Of a DNA stretch of 64,000 bases, positions 34,461 to 43,281 are shown in pieces (the first letter of the stretch is position 1; every line of letters begins with the position of its first letter). The notes under the pieces are model-generated. The model was not told where the DNA came from and did no database searches. It saw only the letters and a list, made by a program, of their open reading frames with translations. The DNA is taken from NCBI GenBank assembly GCA_002702065.1, contig NZXX01000001.1, positions 434,001 through 498,000 on the forward strand, given 5' to 3'. Origin of the DNA: Anaerolineaceae bacterium (GTDB lineage: Bacteria; Chloroflexota; Anaerolineae; Aggregatilineales; Phototrophicaceae). Both the position numbers and the translations under genes were made by a program.

Positions 34461-35903
34461 ATGGCTTCACAGGCTGTCACGCCACAGGGTGTTGATTTTT
34501 CCAAATGGTACAACGAAATTGTCTACAAGGCTGATCTGGCGGCGCATTCACCAGTGCGCGGGTCGATCATCATCAAACCCTATGGCTACGAAATCTGGGA
34601 TGGCATCAAGAACGCGCTGGACAAACGATTCAAGGCGACCGGCCACCAGAATGCCTACTTCCCCCTGTTTATCCCGGAAAGCTACCTGCGGCGCGAAGCG
34701 GAACACGTCGAAGGGTTCAGTCCGGAACTGGCGGTGGTCACCCATGCTGGTGGCAAACAGCTCGAAGAACCGCTGGTGGTGCGGCCTACATCAGAGACGA
34801 TCATCGGTGAAGCCTTCAGCGAGTGGATTCAATCGTACCGTGATCTGCCGCTGCTGATTAACCAGTGGGCGAACGTGGTCCGCTGGGAACTGCGCACCCG
34901 GCCATTCCTGCGTACCTCCGAATTTCTGTGGCAGGAGGGGCACACCGCCCACGTCGACGAAGCCGATGCCGAGCGTGAAACCCTGCAAATGCTCGATATT
35001 TACGCCGACGTAGCGATCAATGAAGCGGCGATCCCCGTCATCAAGGGGCGCAAGAGCAACATTGAACGATTCGCGGGGGCACTGCGTACCTATACTATTG
35101 AAGCGATGATGCGCGACAAACGTGCGCTGCAATCCGGCACGAGCCACAACCTCGGCCAGAATTTTGCGAAGGCATTTAACATCCAGTATCTGGATGAGAG
35201 TAACGAGCAGAAATTCTGCTGGACAACGTCGTGGGGCCTCAGCACGCGCATGGTGGGCGCGGTGGTTATGACGCACGGCGACGATACCGGTCTGCGGCTG
35301 CCGCCCCGGTTGGCGCCTATTCAAGTGGTTATCGTGCCGATTTACCGCACAGACGACGAGCGCGGCCCGGTTCTGGAAGCAGCGAACAACCTGAAATCCT
35401 CGTTGATCGATGCCGGTGTACGGGTGCAGCTGGATGACCGTGACGGCATTCGCCCTGGCTTCAAATTTAATGACTGGGAAATGCGCGGTGTGCCGGTCCG
35501 GGTCGAAATCGGCCCGAAGGATGTCGAGAACAGTGTCGCTGTGGTGGCACGGCGCGATGTGCCCGGACGTGATGGCAAGCAGAGCGTAGGGCAGGACAAT
35601 ATCACCGCCTTTATCTGCCAACTGCTGACCGATGTACAGGCCAGCATGTTGCAGCAGGCCACGGACTTCCGCGACGCCAATATCCATGACGTGGCTTCCT
35701 ACGACGAACTGAAGCAGGTGGTGGAAGCGGGTGGTTGGGCACGTACCTGGTGGGCGGGGTCCGACGATGACGAACGGCGGGTAAAAGATGAAACCGGCGC
35801 GACGATCCGCTGCTTCCCGTTTGATCAGCCCGACGGTGCTGGTCGCTGCTGGATGACAGGTCAAACTGCCGAAGAAGTTGCGTTATTTGCGCGGGCCTAC
35901 TAG
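34461..35903 (+). CDS. proS: Prolyl-tRNA synthetase, archaeal/eukaryal type
   Basis: 480 residues without the INS editing insertion. The class II motifs follow the archaeal/eukaryal pattern: the YEIWDGIKNALDKRFKATGHQNAYFP start, motif 2 in RTRPFLRTSEFLWQEGHTAH, GTSHNLGQNFAKAF, and TSWGLSTRMVGAVVMTHGDD (motif 3). The anticodon-binding domain is followed by the extra C-terminal domain ending in an Ala-Tyr terminus, typical of this class. It should charge tRNA-Pro like the other copy. The two are unrelated in detail and represent separate lineages. The ATG follows AAGGGA. Confidence 0.94.
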   Translation: MASQAVTPQGVDFSKWYNEIVYKADLAAHSPVRGSIIIKPYGYEIWDGIKNALDKRFKATGHQNAYFPLFIPESYLRREAEHVEGFSPELAVVTHAGGKQLEEPLVVRPTSETIIGEAFSEWIQSYRDLPLLINQWANVVRWELRTRPFLRTSEFLWQEGHTAHVDEADAERETLQMLDIYADVAINEAAIPVIKGRKSNIERFAGALRTYTIEAMMRDKRALQSGTSHNLGQNFAKAFNIQYLDESNEQKFCWTTSWGLSTRMVGAVVMTHGDDTGLRLPPRLAPIQVVIVPIYRTDDERGPVLEAANNLKSSLIDAGVRVQLDDRDGIRPGFKFNDWEMRGVPVRVEIGPKDVENSVAVVARRDVPGRDGKQSVGQDNITAFICQLLTDVQASMLQQATDFRDANIHDVASYDELKQVVEAGGWARTWWAGSDDDERRVKDETGATIRCFPFDQPDGAGRCWMTGQTAEEVALFARAY

Positions 35904-36327
35904 GCAGTATTTCGAAGGAGATTAATAAGAATACAATAAATTTATGATATGCTATTAATGTGGTACAGCTATGATGAACACTGGCTGTAGGGATGGGTTA
36001 GCATTCGTTTGTACAAAATGACTGAATAATATGCAAGGTTTTCTTATTTACGCTCAGCGAAATGCAGAATAAAGTAGATATGTATGTAGTATAACAAGTG
36101 GAAGAGCCTTGTTCTGTATAGATCGACAGTTGCTTTGCTCATTACCCTTTGTTACACTTGGCACAAACGACGCGTGCAATCCACAACCTATACATTATTT
36201 GAAGCGCTTTGTAGTTGGGGTATCGGGTTGCACAAAACACCATTCCCATTTCGCTACTAGTTTACTGTGATGCGTCAATGTCACCGGTTCATTCAGAAAC
36301 GGTGAAGCACGCTTATTGGGAAAGATA
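35904..36327. other. AT-rich intergenic gap
   Basis: About 420 bases, clearly more AT-rich than its surroundings. No credible coding frame, tRNA or terminator was found. A GAAGGAG at 35914-35920 is not followed by a start codon at usable distance. The right part is the likely promoter region of the NYN gene, but no convincing -35/-10 pair was found. Confidence 0.5.
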
Positions 36328-38502
36328 ATGGCTGCTTATTTGATTGTGGATGTTGACGACCTGCTTCAGCAGTTCATCCAACGAGGCATCTCGGTTGACC
36401 TTCAGGAGATGGCTGTTGGGTTACGTGGCAGCGCTGCGCTGGCCGCGGGCTTGATCGGGCCGGACAAACTCAAAGCGGTGGCTGTGGCCGACTGGAACCA
36501 GTATCACGGCCAGAACTCGAGCTTCTCACCGAATACGCGTCGTATATTCCAGACCGCCGGTTATGAATTGTTCGATATGCCCCACCGCGAAAGCCTGGCG
36601 GACTCGCTGATCATGCATTACTTCTCCTTCGACCCCGAACCGGTGGACGAACTTATTCTGGCCACCTCCAGTGTGGATCTGATCCCACTGGTGCAGCGGG
36701 TCAAAACCACCCGCAGCGCACGTATCCGCGTGTGGGGGTCGCAGAATATTTTGCTGGATACCCCTTATGCCAGCGAAATTGTCTTCCAACCGTTGGAATC
36801 GCTGCTGGGTATTCAGACGAAGAACGTCGCTGTTTATGTGGACTTTGAAAATATTGCCATCAGCCTGACGGAACAGGGTTACACGGTGAACCTTGACCAT
36901 CTGATCGAACGTTTTGTGGGTCAGGCAAAGGCGCACGGGCAAGTGGTGAAGATGGCCGCCTATGCCCCCTGGGGTCAGCGTGGCAGTCTGCCGCCGCTGG
37001 TCGATTCGTCTGGCCGGGAAGTCGCGGATGAAGCCCCCAGCCGGTTGATGCTGGCGAATATTGACCCGGTGTTCAACCTGCCGGGAAAGAACAGCGCGGA
37101 TATGCGTATCGCCCGTGACGTGATTACGGACGCGGGACATACGGATGCTGCGGATGTCTATATTATGGCGACCGGTGACCGCGACTTTAATCAGGTGCTG
37201 AATTCGCTGCGGGCACGCAGCAAGCAGGTGATTGTGTGGAGTGTTCGCGGCAGCACCAGCCGGCAGATCGAAAATAACCCTGGTGTAACTGTCGAGTACA
37301 TCGAGGATTTCACCAACCTGCAAACGCACAGCTCGTGGGGAGCGGCTTCGGCCTCAGCATCAGCGATCGCGCCGGATGACGAACCTGCTGCTGCATTTAC
37401 ACCCTCGCAGTGGTCGAGTGTGATTATCCAGATGGACAGGCTGTCGGCGCGCAGCGGCACCGATGCGGTGTCGAGCGATGAACTGGTGGCGCAGTTGCAG
37501 CGTGTCGGCGCGGTTGTATCGCAGGCCAGGGGCGAAGACCTGGTGATGCAGGCCATTTCTCTGGGCATCGTTAAGGCGATACCGGGCGGCAATGGCAGTG
37601 TGCGGTTGGACCCCAATCATCAGATTGTCGACAAAACCCGCGTCATTACGTCGCGGATTGTGGTGCGCGTGCAACGGACCCTGCAAGTGCGCGGCTGGGA
37701 ATATGTGAATTATGGCTTCCTGTTGAAGGGGCTGGCGATGGATCGCGATCTGGATCGCCCCGGTTGCAATTACAGCGACCAATGGCGGTCAGACTGGATT
37801 GATTGTCTGGTTCGCGAACAGGTGCTGGTGCGCGAGTTGATCCCGCACCGTCATAATCCCGATGACCTCGTGCCGGTGATCAAGATGAACCCGAACTTCG
37901 AGCTTCAGGTGCTGGAAGACGTGATGCCCGATGAACCGCCCAGCCTCGACTGGGAAGGGCTGAGCCTGCAAGCGCTGGATGGTCAGGAGCCGGAAACGTC
38001 GGATATGGCGCGCCGCGTGGTGGTCAGCGTCGAACAATTCACCAGCTTCCGCGGCTTTAGCTGGTGCCCGCTCGGCAGCCTGCACAAGCGCCTGCTCAAC
38101 CACGACAGCGGAATTACCTTCCAGCGTGCTGTGGAATATCTGGTCGCCAATGGCGCGGCAGATGTCAACGAGTACCCGAATCCTCAGAGCAACTTCTTCA
38201 CCAAAGGGATTTCGCTCAATCTGGCTTCGGCAGTCTGCCGCCAGATTCTGAGTGACCGTGACGTGTTTATCCGCATGTTGCTGACGTTGTACGAGCGTAA
38301 CATGGCGATCTCGCAGGAAACGATCCGTCAGTTGGATTGGGACCGCGACTGGGACCTGGAACTGTGGCTCTCGATTATGGAGTCCGAGAATGTTCTGAAT
38401 GGTGTTCCCGGACGCCCTGGCCAGTACAGTCTGTTCCGTACCCACCATACCGTGAACCTGGTGGCGGATGCCCGCCGCGAACGGCCCGGCTCGCTGCGCT
38501 AG
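36328..38502 (+). CDS. Large NYN-domain protein (two NYN-like modules)
   Basis: 724 residues from the ATG after GGGAAAG. The second NYN (PIN-like RNase) module at about residues 166-330 has a full acidic set: VYVDFENI (Asp172), NSADMRIARD (Asp258, Asp264) and ATGDRDF (Asp284, Asp286). The N-terminal 160 residues look like a degenerate NYN copy (AYLIVDVDDL, LATSSVDLIP), probably a non-catalytic platform. The rest holds repeated winged-helix-like segments (TLQVRGWEYVNYGFLLKGL, FTSFRGFSWCPLGSLHKRL). NYN proteins are usually RNases; target unknown. It stands alone ahead of rpsO. Confidence 0.8.
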   Translation: MAAYLIVDVDDLLQQFIQRGISVDLQEMAVGLRGSAALAAGLIGPDKLKAVAVADWNQYHGQNSSFSPNTRRIFQTAGYELFDMPHRESLADSLIMHYFSFDPEPVDELILATSSVDLIPLVQRVKTTRSARIRVWGSQNILLDTPYASEIVFQPLESLLGIQTKNVAVYVDFENIAISLTEQGYTVNLDHLIERFVGQAKAHGQVVKMAAYAPWGQRGSLPPLVDSSGREVADEAPSRLMLANIDPVFNLPGKNSADMRIARDVITDAGHTDAADVYIMATGDRDFNQVLNSLRARSKQVIVWSVRGSTSRQIENNPGVTVEYIEDFTNLQTHSSWGAASASASAIAPDDEPAAAFTPSQWSSVIIQMDRLSARSGTDAVSSDELVAQLQRVGAVVSQARGEDLVMQAISLGIVKAIPGGNGSVRLDPNHQIVDKTRVITSRIVVRVQRTLQVRGWEYVNYGFLLKGLAMDRDLDRPGCNYSDQWRSDWIDCLVREQVLVRELIPHRHNPDDLVPVIKMNPNFELQVLEDVMPDEPPSLDWEGLSLQALDGQEPETSDMARRVVVSVEQFTSFRGFSWCPLGSLHKRLLNHDSGITFQRAVEYLVANGAADVNEYPNPQSNFFTKGISLNLASAVCRQILSDRDVFIRMLLTLYERNMAISQETIRQLDWDRDWDLELWLSIMESENVLNGVPGRPGQYSLFRTHHTVNLVADARRERPGSLR

Positions 38503-38513
38503 GCTGTTCGGCA

Positions 38514-38542
38514 TTGGCACGTCTATAAGCCTCTGCTATAAT
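38514..38542 (+). promoter_or_regulatory. Promoter of rpsO-pnp
   Basis: TTGGCA, a 17-base spacer and TATAAT preceded by TGC (extended -10). The expected start is near 38549, giving a leader of about 64 bases for rpsO. Confidence 0.8.
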
Positions 38543-38555
38543 GCCATATAATGTA

Positions 38556-38589
38556 TCCGACCGATGGGTCTCTTGTCCGACCTGTCTGG
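38556..38589 (+). promoter_or_regulatory. rpsO leader with repeated TCCGACC words
   Basis: TCCGACC occurs twice, about 21 bases apart, in the predicted rpsO leader, with a GGGTC between that can pair with either copy. S15 represses its own mRNA in several phyla through leader structures; here a switch is suggested only by these competing complementarities. Confidence 0.25.
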
Positions 38590-38612
38590 TGTCATAGTAA
38601 AGGAAACGGGAC

Positions 38613-38882
38613 ATGTCGTTGGAAAAAGAGAAAAAAGAATCAATCATCCAGGATTTTGGTCGTCATGAGGGCGATACAGGGTCACCCGAAGTCCAAGTTG
38701 CGTTGCTCACGACTCGTATTAACCAGCTCACCGATCATTTGCGCACCCATAAGCACGACCAGCATTCCCGGCGTGGGCTATTGAAGCTGGTTGGTCAGCG
38801 GCGGCGGCATCTCAAATATCTGAGTCAGAAAAACCCTGAAAGCTACCGCGAAGTTATCCAGCGACTCGGGCTGCGCCGTTAA
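38613..38882 (+). CDS. rpsO: Ribosomal protein S15
   Basis: 89 residues, the universal length. The fold signature is complete: [51 protein letters not shown] and [11 protein letters not shown]. It binds 16S rRNA early in 30S assembly. The order rpsO then pnp is widely conserved. AAAGGAAACGGG precedes the ATG. Confidence 0.97.
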   Translation: MSLEKEKKESIIQDFGRHEGDTGSPEVQVALLTTRINQLTDHLRTHKHDQHSRRGLLKLVGQRRRHLKYLSQKNPESYREVIQRLGLRR

Positions 38883-38912
38883 GGCGGGGTCCTATATCGT
38901 GATGTGTATACT

Positions 38913-38934
38913 GGATGATCATGATCGATCATCC
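38913..38934 (+). promoter_or_regulatory. Perfect hairpin between rpsO and pnp
   Basis: GGATGATC and GATCATCC form a perfect 8-bp stem around a 6-base loop. It starts about 30 bases after the rpsO stop and precedes the larger nested stem. It may protect the rpsO 3' end or be part of a processing site. Confidence 0.5.
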
Positions 38935-38942
38935 TGTTGTAT

Positions 38943-39026
38943 GCGCGCCTGGTTGAACAGGTATTGGGGAGTGATGTCAAATTCAGTATTTGACCCTACT
39001 CCCCAGTCCCTGGCTTCCAGGCGCGC
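38943..39026 (+). promoter_or_regulatory. Large nested stem-loop in the pnp leader
   Basis: The outer stem GCGCGCCTGG (38943-38952) pairs perfectly with CCAGGCGCGC (39017-39026). Inside, GGGGAGT (38966-38972) pairs with ACTCCCC (38998-39004) and TCAAAT with ATTTGA around a TCAGT loop. In enterobacteria a comparable pnp leader stem is cut by RNase III, after which PNPase limits its own mRNA. The same kind of autocontrol is inferred here. It ends 11 bases before the AAGGAGG ribosome site. Confidence 0.65.
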
Positions 39027-39048
39027 TTGTGGTTTATAAGGAGGCCAC

Positions 39049-41307
39049 GTGTTAACAGAACAAACTGCTTCAAATATTCGAACTTATACGACCGAAATCG
39101 GCGGCAAGCAGCTTTCGATTGAGGTTGGACGGCTGGCCGAACAGGCCGGTGGAGCCGTTCTCGTGCGGATGGGCGATACAACCGTATTTGCCACTGCTAC
39201 TATGAGCAGCAAACCGCGCGAGGGCATTGATTTCTTTCCGCTGAGTGTCGATTACGAAGAAAAGCTGTATGCTGCCGGGCGTATTCCGGGCAGTTTCTTC
39301 CGGCGTGAGGGTAAACCCACCGAGGGGGCTGTTCTGGTTTCCCGCGTGTGTGACCGCACCCTGCGTCCGCTTTTCCCCAAGGACATGCGCAACGATGTGC
39401 AGGTCATCCTGACTGCATTCAGCCATGATCAGGAACATTACATCGACATGATGGGTATCATCGCAGCCAGCTCGGCGCTGATGATTTCCAACATTCCGTG
39501 GAATGGCCCGGTCGCTGGTGTGCGTATCGGCATGATCGACGGGGAATTTGTGGTTAACCCAACCATGCCCCAGATGGAAGACAGTATCCTGGACCTGCGC
39601 GTTTCCGGCACCGAAGACGCGATCAACATGGTGGAATGTGGCGCGGTGGAAGTGCCCGAAGACACCATGATCCAGGCTCTCAAACTGGCACACGAGTCGA
39701 TTCAGCCGGTTATTGCCCTGCAAAAGCAGATTCAATCTGAAGTGGGCAAGGCCAAAGACGAGTACGTGTCGAAGAAAGGTGATACGGCACTCGTAAGCGA
39801 AGTCGCCGATAAAGTGCGCGCTGAAGTGCGGCAGATTCTGGCTTCACAAACAGAACGTGACGCACGCAACGAAGCACTCGATGCCCTGCGTGCCCGCCTG
39901 GACGAGGAATATGAAGCGCGTAACGCCGCTATCGAAGACCCGCTGCAATGGGCCGCGATGAAGGACGTGCATGAAGGGCTGGAAGAAGCCCTGAAAGACG
40001 AAGTGCGCCGCCGCATCGTTGAGGACGGTGTTCGCCCGGATGGCCGTGACTTCACGACGATCCGCCCGCTCAGTGCTGAAGTGGGGCTTATCCCGCGTGT
40101 GCATGGCTCCGGCCTGTTCAAGCGTGGGCAGACCCAGGTGCTGACGATTGCGACGCTGGGGACACCGCGCGACTCGCAGGAACTGGATGATCTGGGGGCC
40201 GAAGACAGCAAGCGCTACCTGCATCATTACAATTTCCCGCCGTACTCCACCGGTGAAACACGCCCGATGCGCAGCACGAGCCGCCGCGAAATTGGACATG
40301 GGGCGCTGGCCGAGACGGCCCTGCGTTCGATGATCCCGCCGGAGGATGAGTTCCCGTATACCATCCGCCTGGTGAGTGAGGTGGTCAGCTCGAACGGGAG
40401 TACCTCGATGGGCAGTGTTTGTGGCAGTACGCTGGCGCTGATGGATGCCGGTGTGCCGATCAAGAAACCGGTCGCCGGTATTGCCATGGGTCTGATCAAG
40501 GAAGGCGACAACGTCGCCGTGCTGACCGACATTCAGGGGATGGAAGATCACCTGGGCGACATGGACTTCAAGGTCGCGGGTACCGTTGACGGTATCACGG
40601 CTTTGCAGATGGATATCAAAATCAGCGGTGTGTCTGACGAAGTGCTGACGCGCGCGCTGGCACAGGCTCGTGAAGCCCGCTTGCAGATTCTGGACGTTAT
40701 CAAGTCCGCTATCGCGGAACCGCGTGCCGAGCTGAGCGACTACGCGCCGCGTATGACCGTCATCAAGATCGATCCCGAAAAGATCGGTATGGTGATCGGG
40801 CCGGGCGGCAAGACGGTGCGCAGTATTCAGGACAGCACCGGCGTGAAGATCGACATTCAGGAAGATGGTACGATTTTTGTCGCCGGGGCGGATGGCCCAT
40901 CGGCAGCCCGTGCCGTCGAACGCATTCAGGGTATGACCGAAGATGCTGAGATCGGGCGCATTTACACCGGTAAGGTGGTTCGTATCGAGCCGTATGGCGC
41001 GTTTGTCGAATTCCTGCCGGGCAAAGAAGGCATGGTTCATATCTCGCAGCTCGCGGACTACCGCGTGAACTCCGTCGAAGACGAAGTCTCGATGGGGGAT
41101 GAGATCATGGTAATGGTGACCGATGTCAATGATGGCAAGGTGCGCCTCAGCCGTCAGGCCGTGCTCGAAGGCTGGACTGCCGAAGAAGCCCGCGCGAAAG
41201 ATCGCCCATCGGGTGGTCGCAGCGGTGGCCGTGGCAATGACCGTCGTGGTGGCGGTGGCCGTGGTGACCGTCGCGGTGGTGGCGGTGGCGGACGCGACCG
41301 CAGCTAG
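39049..41307 (+). CDS. pnp: Polynucleotide phosphorylase
   Basis: 752 residues. The order is normal: RNase PH-like domain 1, the all-alpha linker, RNase PH-like domain 2 (with DMDFKVAGT and the phosphate-site [18 protein letters not shown]), a KH domain ([13 protein letters not shown] near residue 580) and an S1 domain ([21 protein letters not shown]). The tail is Gly/Arg/Asp-rich ([13 protein letters not shown]-type), probably an RNA-binding or degradosome-contact tail. It degrades RNA 3'-5' using phosphate. The start is GTG behind AAGGAGG. Confidence 0.97.
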   Translation: MLTEQTASNIRTYTTEIGGKQLSIEVGRLAEQAGGAVLVRMGDTTVFATATMSSKPREGIDFFPLSVDYEEKLYAAGRIPGSFFRREGKPTEGAVLVSRVCDRTLRPLFPKDMRNDVQVILTAFSHDQEHYIDMMGIIAASSALMISNIPWNGPVAGVRIGMIDGEFVVNPTMPQMEDSILDLRVSGTEDAINMVECGAVEVPEDTMIQALKLAHESIQPVIALQKQIQSEVGKAKDEYVSKKGDTALVSEVADKVRAEVRQILASQTERDARNEALDALRARLDEEYEARNAAIEDPLQWAAMKDVHEGLEEALKDEVRRRIVEDGVRPDGRDFTTIRPLSAEVGLIPRVHGSGLFKRGQTQVLTIATLGTPRDSQELDDLGAEDSKRYLHHYNFPPYSTGETRPMRSTSRREIGHGALAETALRSMIPPEDEFPYTIRLVSEVVSSNGSTSMGSVCGSTLALMDAGVPIKKPVAGIAMGLIKEGDNVAVLTDIQGMEDHLGDMDFKVAGTVDGITALQMDIKISGVSDEVLTRALAQAREARLQILDVIKSAIAEPRAELSDYAPRMTVIKIDPEKIGMVIGPGGKTVRSIQDSTGVKIDIQEDGTIFVAGADGPSAARAVERIQGMTEDAEIGRIYTGKVVRIEPYGAFVEFLPGKEGMVHISQLADYRVNSVEDEVSMGDEIMVMVTDVNDGKVRLSRQAVLEGWTAEEARAKDRPSGGRSGGRGNDRRGGGGRGDRRGGGGGGRDRS

Positions 41308-41368
41308 CAACTGTTGAATGATCGGGGCGCAGCGTTTGGCTGTGCCCTTTTCTGATAAGGAGAGTGTG

Positions 41369-41560
41369 ATGGCCGACGACATCCCAACCGATACGCTGGC
41401 CGAAACCAGTAATTATGTGGCGTGGGTTTCTCAGGAACCGGATGGCGAGATGGTGTATCATCTTGAACTCGGTGCCATGACGCTGCATTTCTTCAAAGAA
41501 GAATGGGATGAACTGGTAAGTCTGGTCAAGCAGGCCGACAAAGCGATCGATGCGCGATGA
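41369..41560 (+). CDS. Small conserved hypothetical protein
   Basis: 63 residues from the ATG behind AAGGAGAG. Acidic, probably soluble: VAWVSQEPDGEMVYHLELGAMTLHFF followed by a helical EEWDELVSLVKQADKAI. No known family recognised. It lies 61 bases after pnp and overlaps the next gene by 11, so it is likely part of a pnp-led operon. The composition is typical of the region. Confidence 0.65.
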   Translation: MADDIPTDTLAETSNYVAWVSQEPDGEMVYHLELGAMTLHFFKEEWDELVSLVKQADKAIDAR

Positions 41561-42353
41561 ATTCATAGCGGTGATGCTCAAGCATCTGCCGCCCAGCGGC
41601 GCGCAACTGCACTTGCTGGATGTGGGCGGTGTGGTGGGCGAACCGTTTTTGCAGCAGCGCAAGGATTTGCACAGAACGACCATCGACGGGGCGGCTGCCA
41701 ACTGGCAACTGGCCCCGCTTTCGTTTGACGCGGTGATGGCCTGTGATGTTGAACTGACGGCGGATTTTCTGGCGGCCTGCCTGACGGCGCTGCGTCCCGG
41801 TGGTCGATTGATCGTGGTGGATGCGCATAGTCAGGCCGGTGCAGAACACGTGCGGCTGCTGGAGGATGCCGGGTACACCCGTATTCTGGTGGAACCAGCG
41901 CTGGCTGATGGAACCGGCGCCCTGCTGCGCGGGGAAAAACCGCATACCGAAGCGCGCACGGTGGACCGAATCCAGCAGGTGGCCGGGCGAGATGCGCCAG
42001 ATGACGCGACGTTTCGTGGGCGCTATGTGCATCTGCTCATCCGCCAGACACCGAACAAACCAGTGTGGGCGCTGAAACCGGATGATGTCATCGAGTGGCA
42101 CGCGGCGGCGCTGAACCGTAACGATAATGACCCGGTGCTGCTGGCCTTCAGCAGCCTGCCCAAAGCGGTCGCGTTCATGCAGCCAGCCGTGATGCAAGGC
42201 GTGATTGTGGATATCAACAAGGTGGGCAAGTTCAGCCGCGAAACAGCACAGGCGTGGCCCCTGCTGCTGAACCCCACGCTCGATGCAGTGGCCGGGCAGG
42301 ATATTATCTTTTATCCGGTGGACAGTCAGGCAGCGGAAGCGCCGGACGAGTAA
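41550..42353 (+). CDS. Methyltransferase-like protein of unknown function
   Basis: 267 residues. The first half looks like a Rossmann methyltransferase core: LHLLDVGGVVGEPF (a degenerate SAM-binding motif I), a FDAVMACDVELT strand and LRPGGRLIVVDAHSQ (motif post-II). Motif I lacks the usual GxGxG, so SAM binding is doubtful. The C-terminal half (WALKPDDVIEWHAAAL, AFSSLPKAVAFMQPAVMQG) is not recognised; it has a SseB-like look (LLAFSSLPKAVAFMQ). Start ATG overlaps the small gene before it. Confidence 0.55.
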   Translation: MRDEFIAVMLKHLPPSGAQLHLLDVGGVVGEPFLQQRKDLHRTTIDGAAANWQLAPLSFDAVMACDVELTADFLAACLTALRPGGRLIVVDAHSQAGAEHVRLLEDAGYTRILVEPALADGTGALLRGEKPHTEARTVDRIQQVAGRDAPDDATFRGRYVHLLIRQTPNKPVWALKPDDVIEWHAAALNRNDNDPVLLAFSSLPKAVAFMQPAVMQGVIVDINKVGKFSRETAQAWPLLLNPTLDAVAGQDIIFYPVDSQAAEAPDE

Positions 42354-42375
42354 CGAACACCCCTGGGATACCTAC

Positions 42376-43281
42376 ATGGATTTAACCCCCGATATACAGC
42401 GTTGGCTGACCGGTGCGATGGGCTCCGGTGCGGTGATGCAATCGGCTCATGTGCTGGCTGGCAGCACGTCGTCGACGCTGTACGGTGTCGAGCTGGAGCA
42501 GCGTGGGCGTTCGGTCAGCCTGGTGCTGCGCTTGTTTACCAATGCGGAATGGCTGGCGGACGAGCCTGATCTGGCAGCTCACGAAGCGGCTGTGCTCAAC
42601 AAGGCGGCGGCGATCCCGCTGCCGACACCCGAACTGGTCACTGTCGATGAAACCGGGGCATTTTGTGGTGTTCCGGCGGTGCTGATGACCCGCGTGCCGG
42701 GTACAATTCAACTTCAGCCGGATAACTTTGACGATTGGCTGCTCCGGCTGGCGGAAACCCTGGTGCCGTTGCACGACGTGGATGCGGATGACCTGAGCTG
42801 GCAGTATTTCCCCTGGACGGATGTGCATACGTTGCAAGTACCGGGCTGGTCGAGTGTGCCGGACCTGTGGGCACAGGCCATCGACATCGCGCGCGGGCCA
42901 GAACCGGACTATACGCCCTGTTTTGTGCACCGCGATTATCACCCCATGAATGTGCTGTGGCAAGAAAAAACACTTAGCGGCGTGGTCGATTGGGTGAATG
43001 CCTGTCGCGGCCCGCTGGGGATTGATCTGGCACACTGCCGTCTGAACCTGGTCGCCATGTACGGCCCGGCAACTGCCGATGAATTTCTCAAAAACTACGA
43101 GACCTTGACCGGTGTCTCTCATCATCCATACTGGGATCTGATTGATCTGATCGAGGTGCTGCCGGGACCACCGGGGATTTATTCGCCCTGGCTGGAATTT
43201 GGCCTGTCGCACCTGACCCCCGCGCTGATGGTCAGCCGGTTGGATGATTATGTGGCACGCGTACTAAAACGGTTGACATGA
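42376..43281 (+). CDS. Aminoglycoside phosphotransferase-fold kinase
   Basis: 301 residues. The C-lobe motif is clear: CFVHRDYHPMNVLW followed by SGVVDWVNACRGPLGIDLAHCR, with catalytic and metal-binding Asp/Asn residues. The N-lobe has SVSLVLRLFTNAEW and HEAAVLNKAA for ATP contact. The substrate is unknown; this fold also covers homoserine, choline and fructosamine kinases. It is not closely similar to the kinase-like gene at 28987-30063. The stop overlaps the next ATG by ATGA. Confidence 0.83.
   Translation: MDLTPDIQRWLTGAMGSGAVMQSAHVLAGSTSSTLYGVELEQRGRSVSLVLRLFTNAEWLADEPDLAAHEAAVLNKAAAIPLPTPELVTVDETGAFCGVPAVLMTRVPGTIQLQPDNFDDWLLRLAETLVPLHDVDADDLSWQYFPWTDVHTLQVPGWSSVPDLWAQAIDIARGPEPDYTPCFVHRDYHPMNVLWQEKTLSGVVDWVNACRGPLGIDLAHCRLNLVAMYGPATADEFLKNYETLTGVSHHPYWDLIDLIEVLPGPPGIYSPWLEFGLSHLTPALMVSRLDDYVARVLKRLT

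Noticed and set aside
35904-36327. Possible tRNA or small RNA in the AT-rich gap
   Set aside because: No cloverleaf, TTC-loop consensus or terminator hairpin was found by eye.
39844-41382. A 512-codon open frame on the minus strand across pnp
   Set aside because: It lies opposite a complete PNPase gene. Its translation is His/Arg/Gln-rich with no family pattern, as expected for the shadow of a gene with strong codon bias.
41369-43281. Antibiotic resistance island suggested by a kinase gene of the aminoglycoside phosphotransferase fold
   Set aside because: The fold is shared by many metabolic kinases, composition matches the neighbours, and no mobile-element or integron sign is present.
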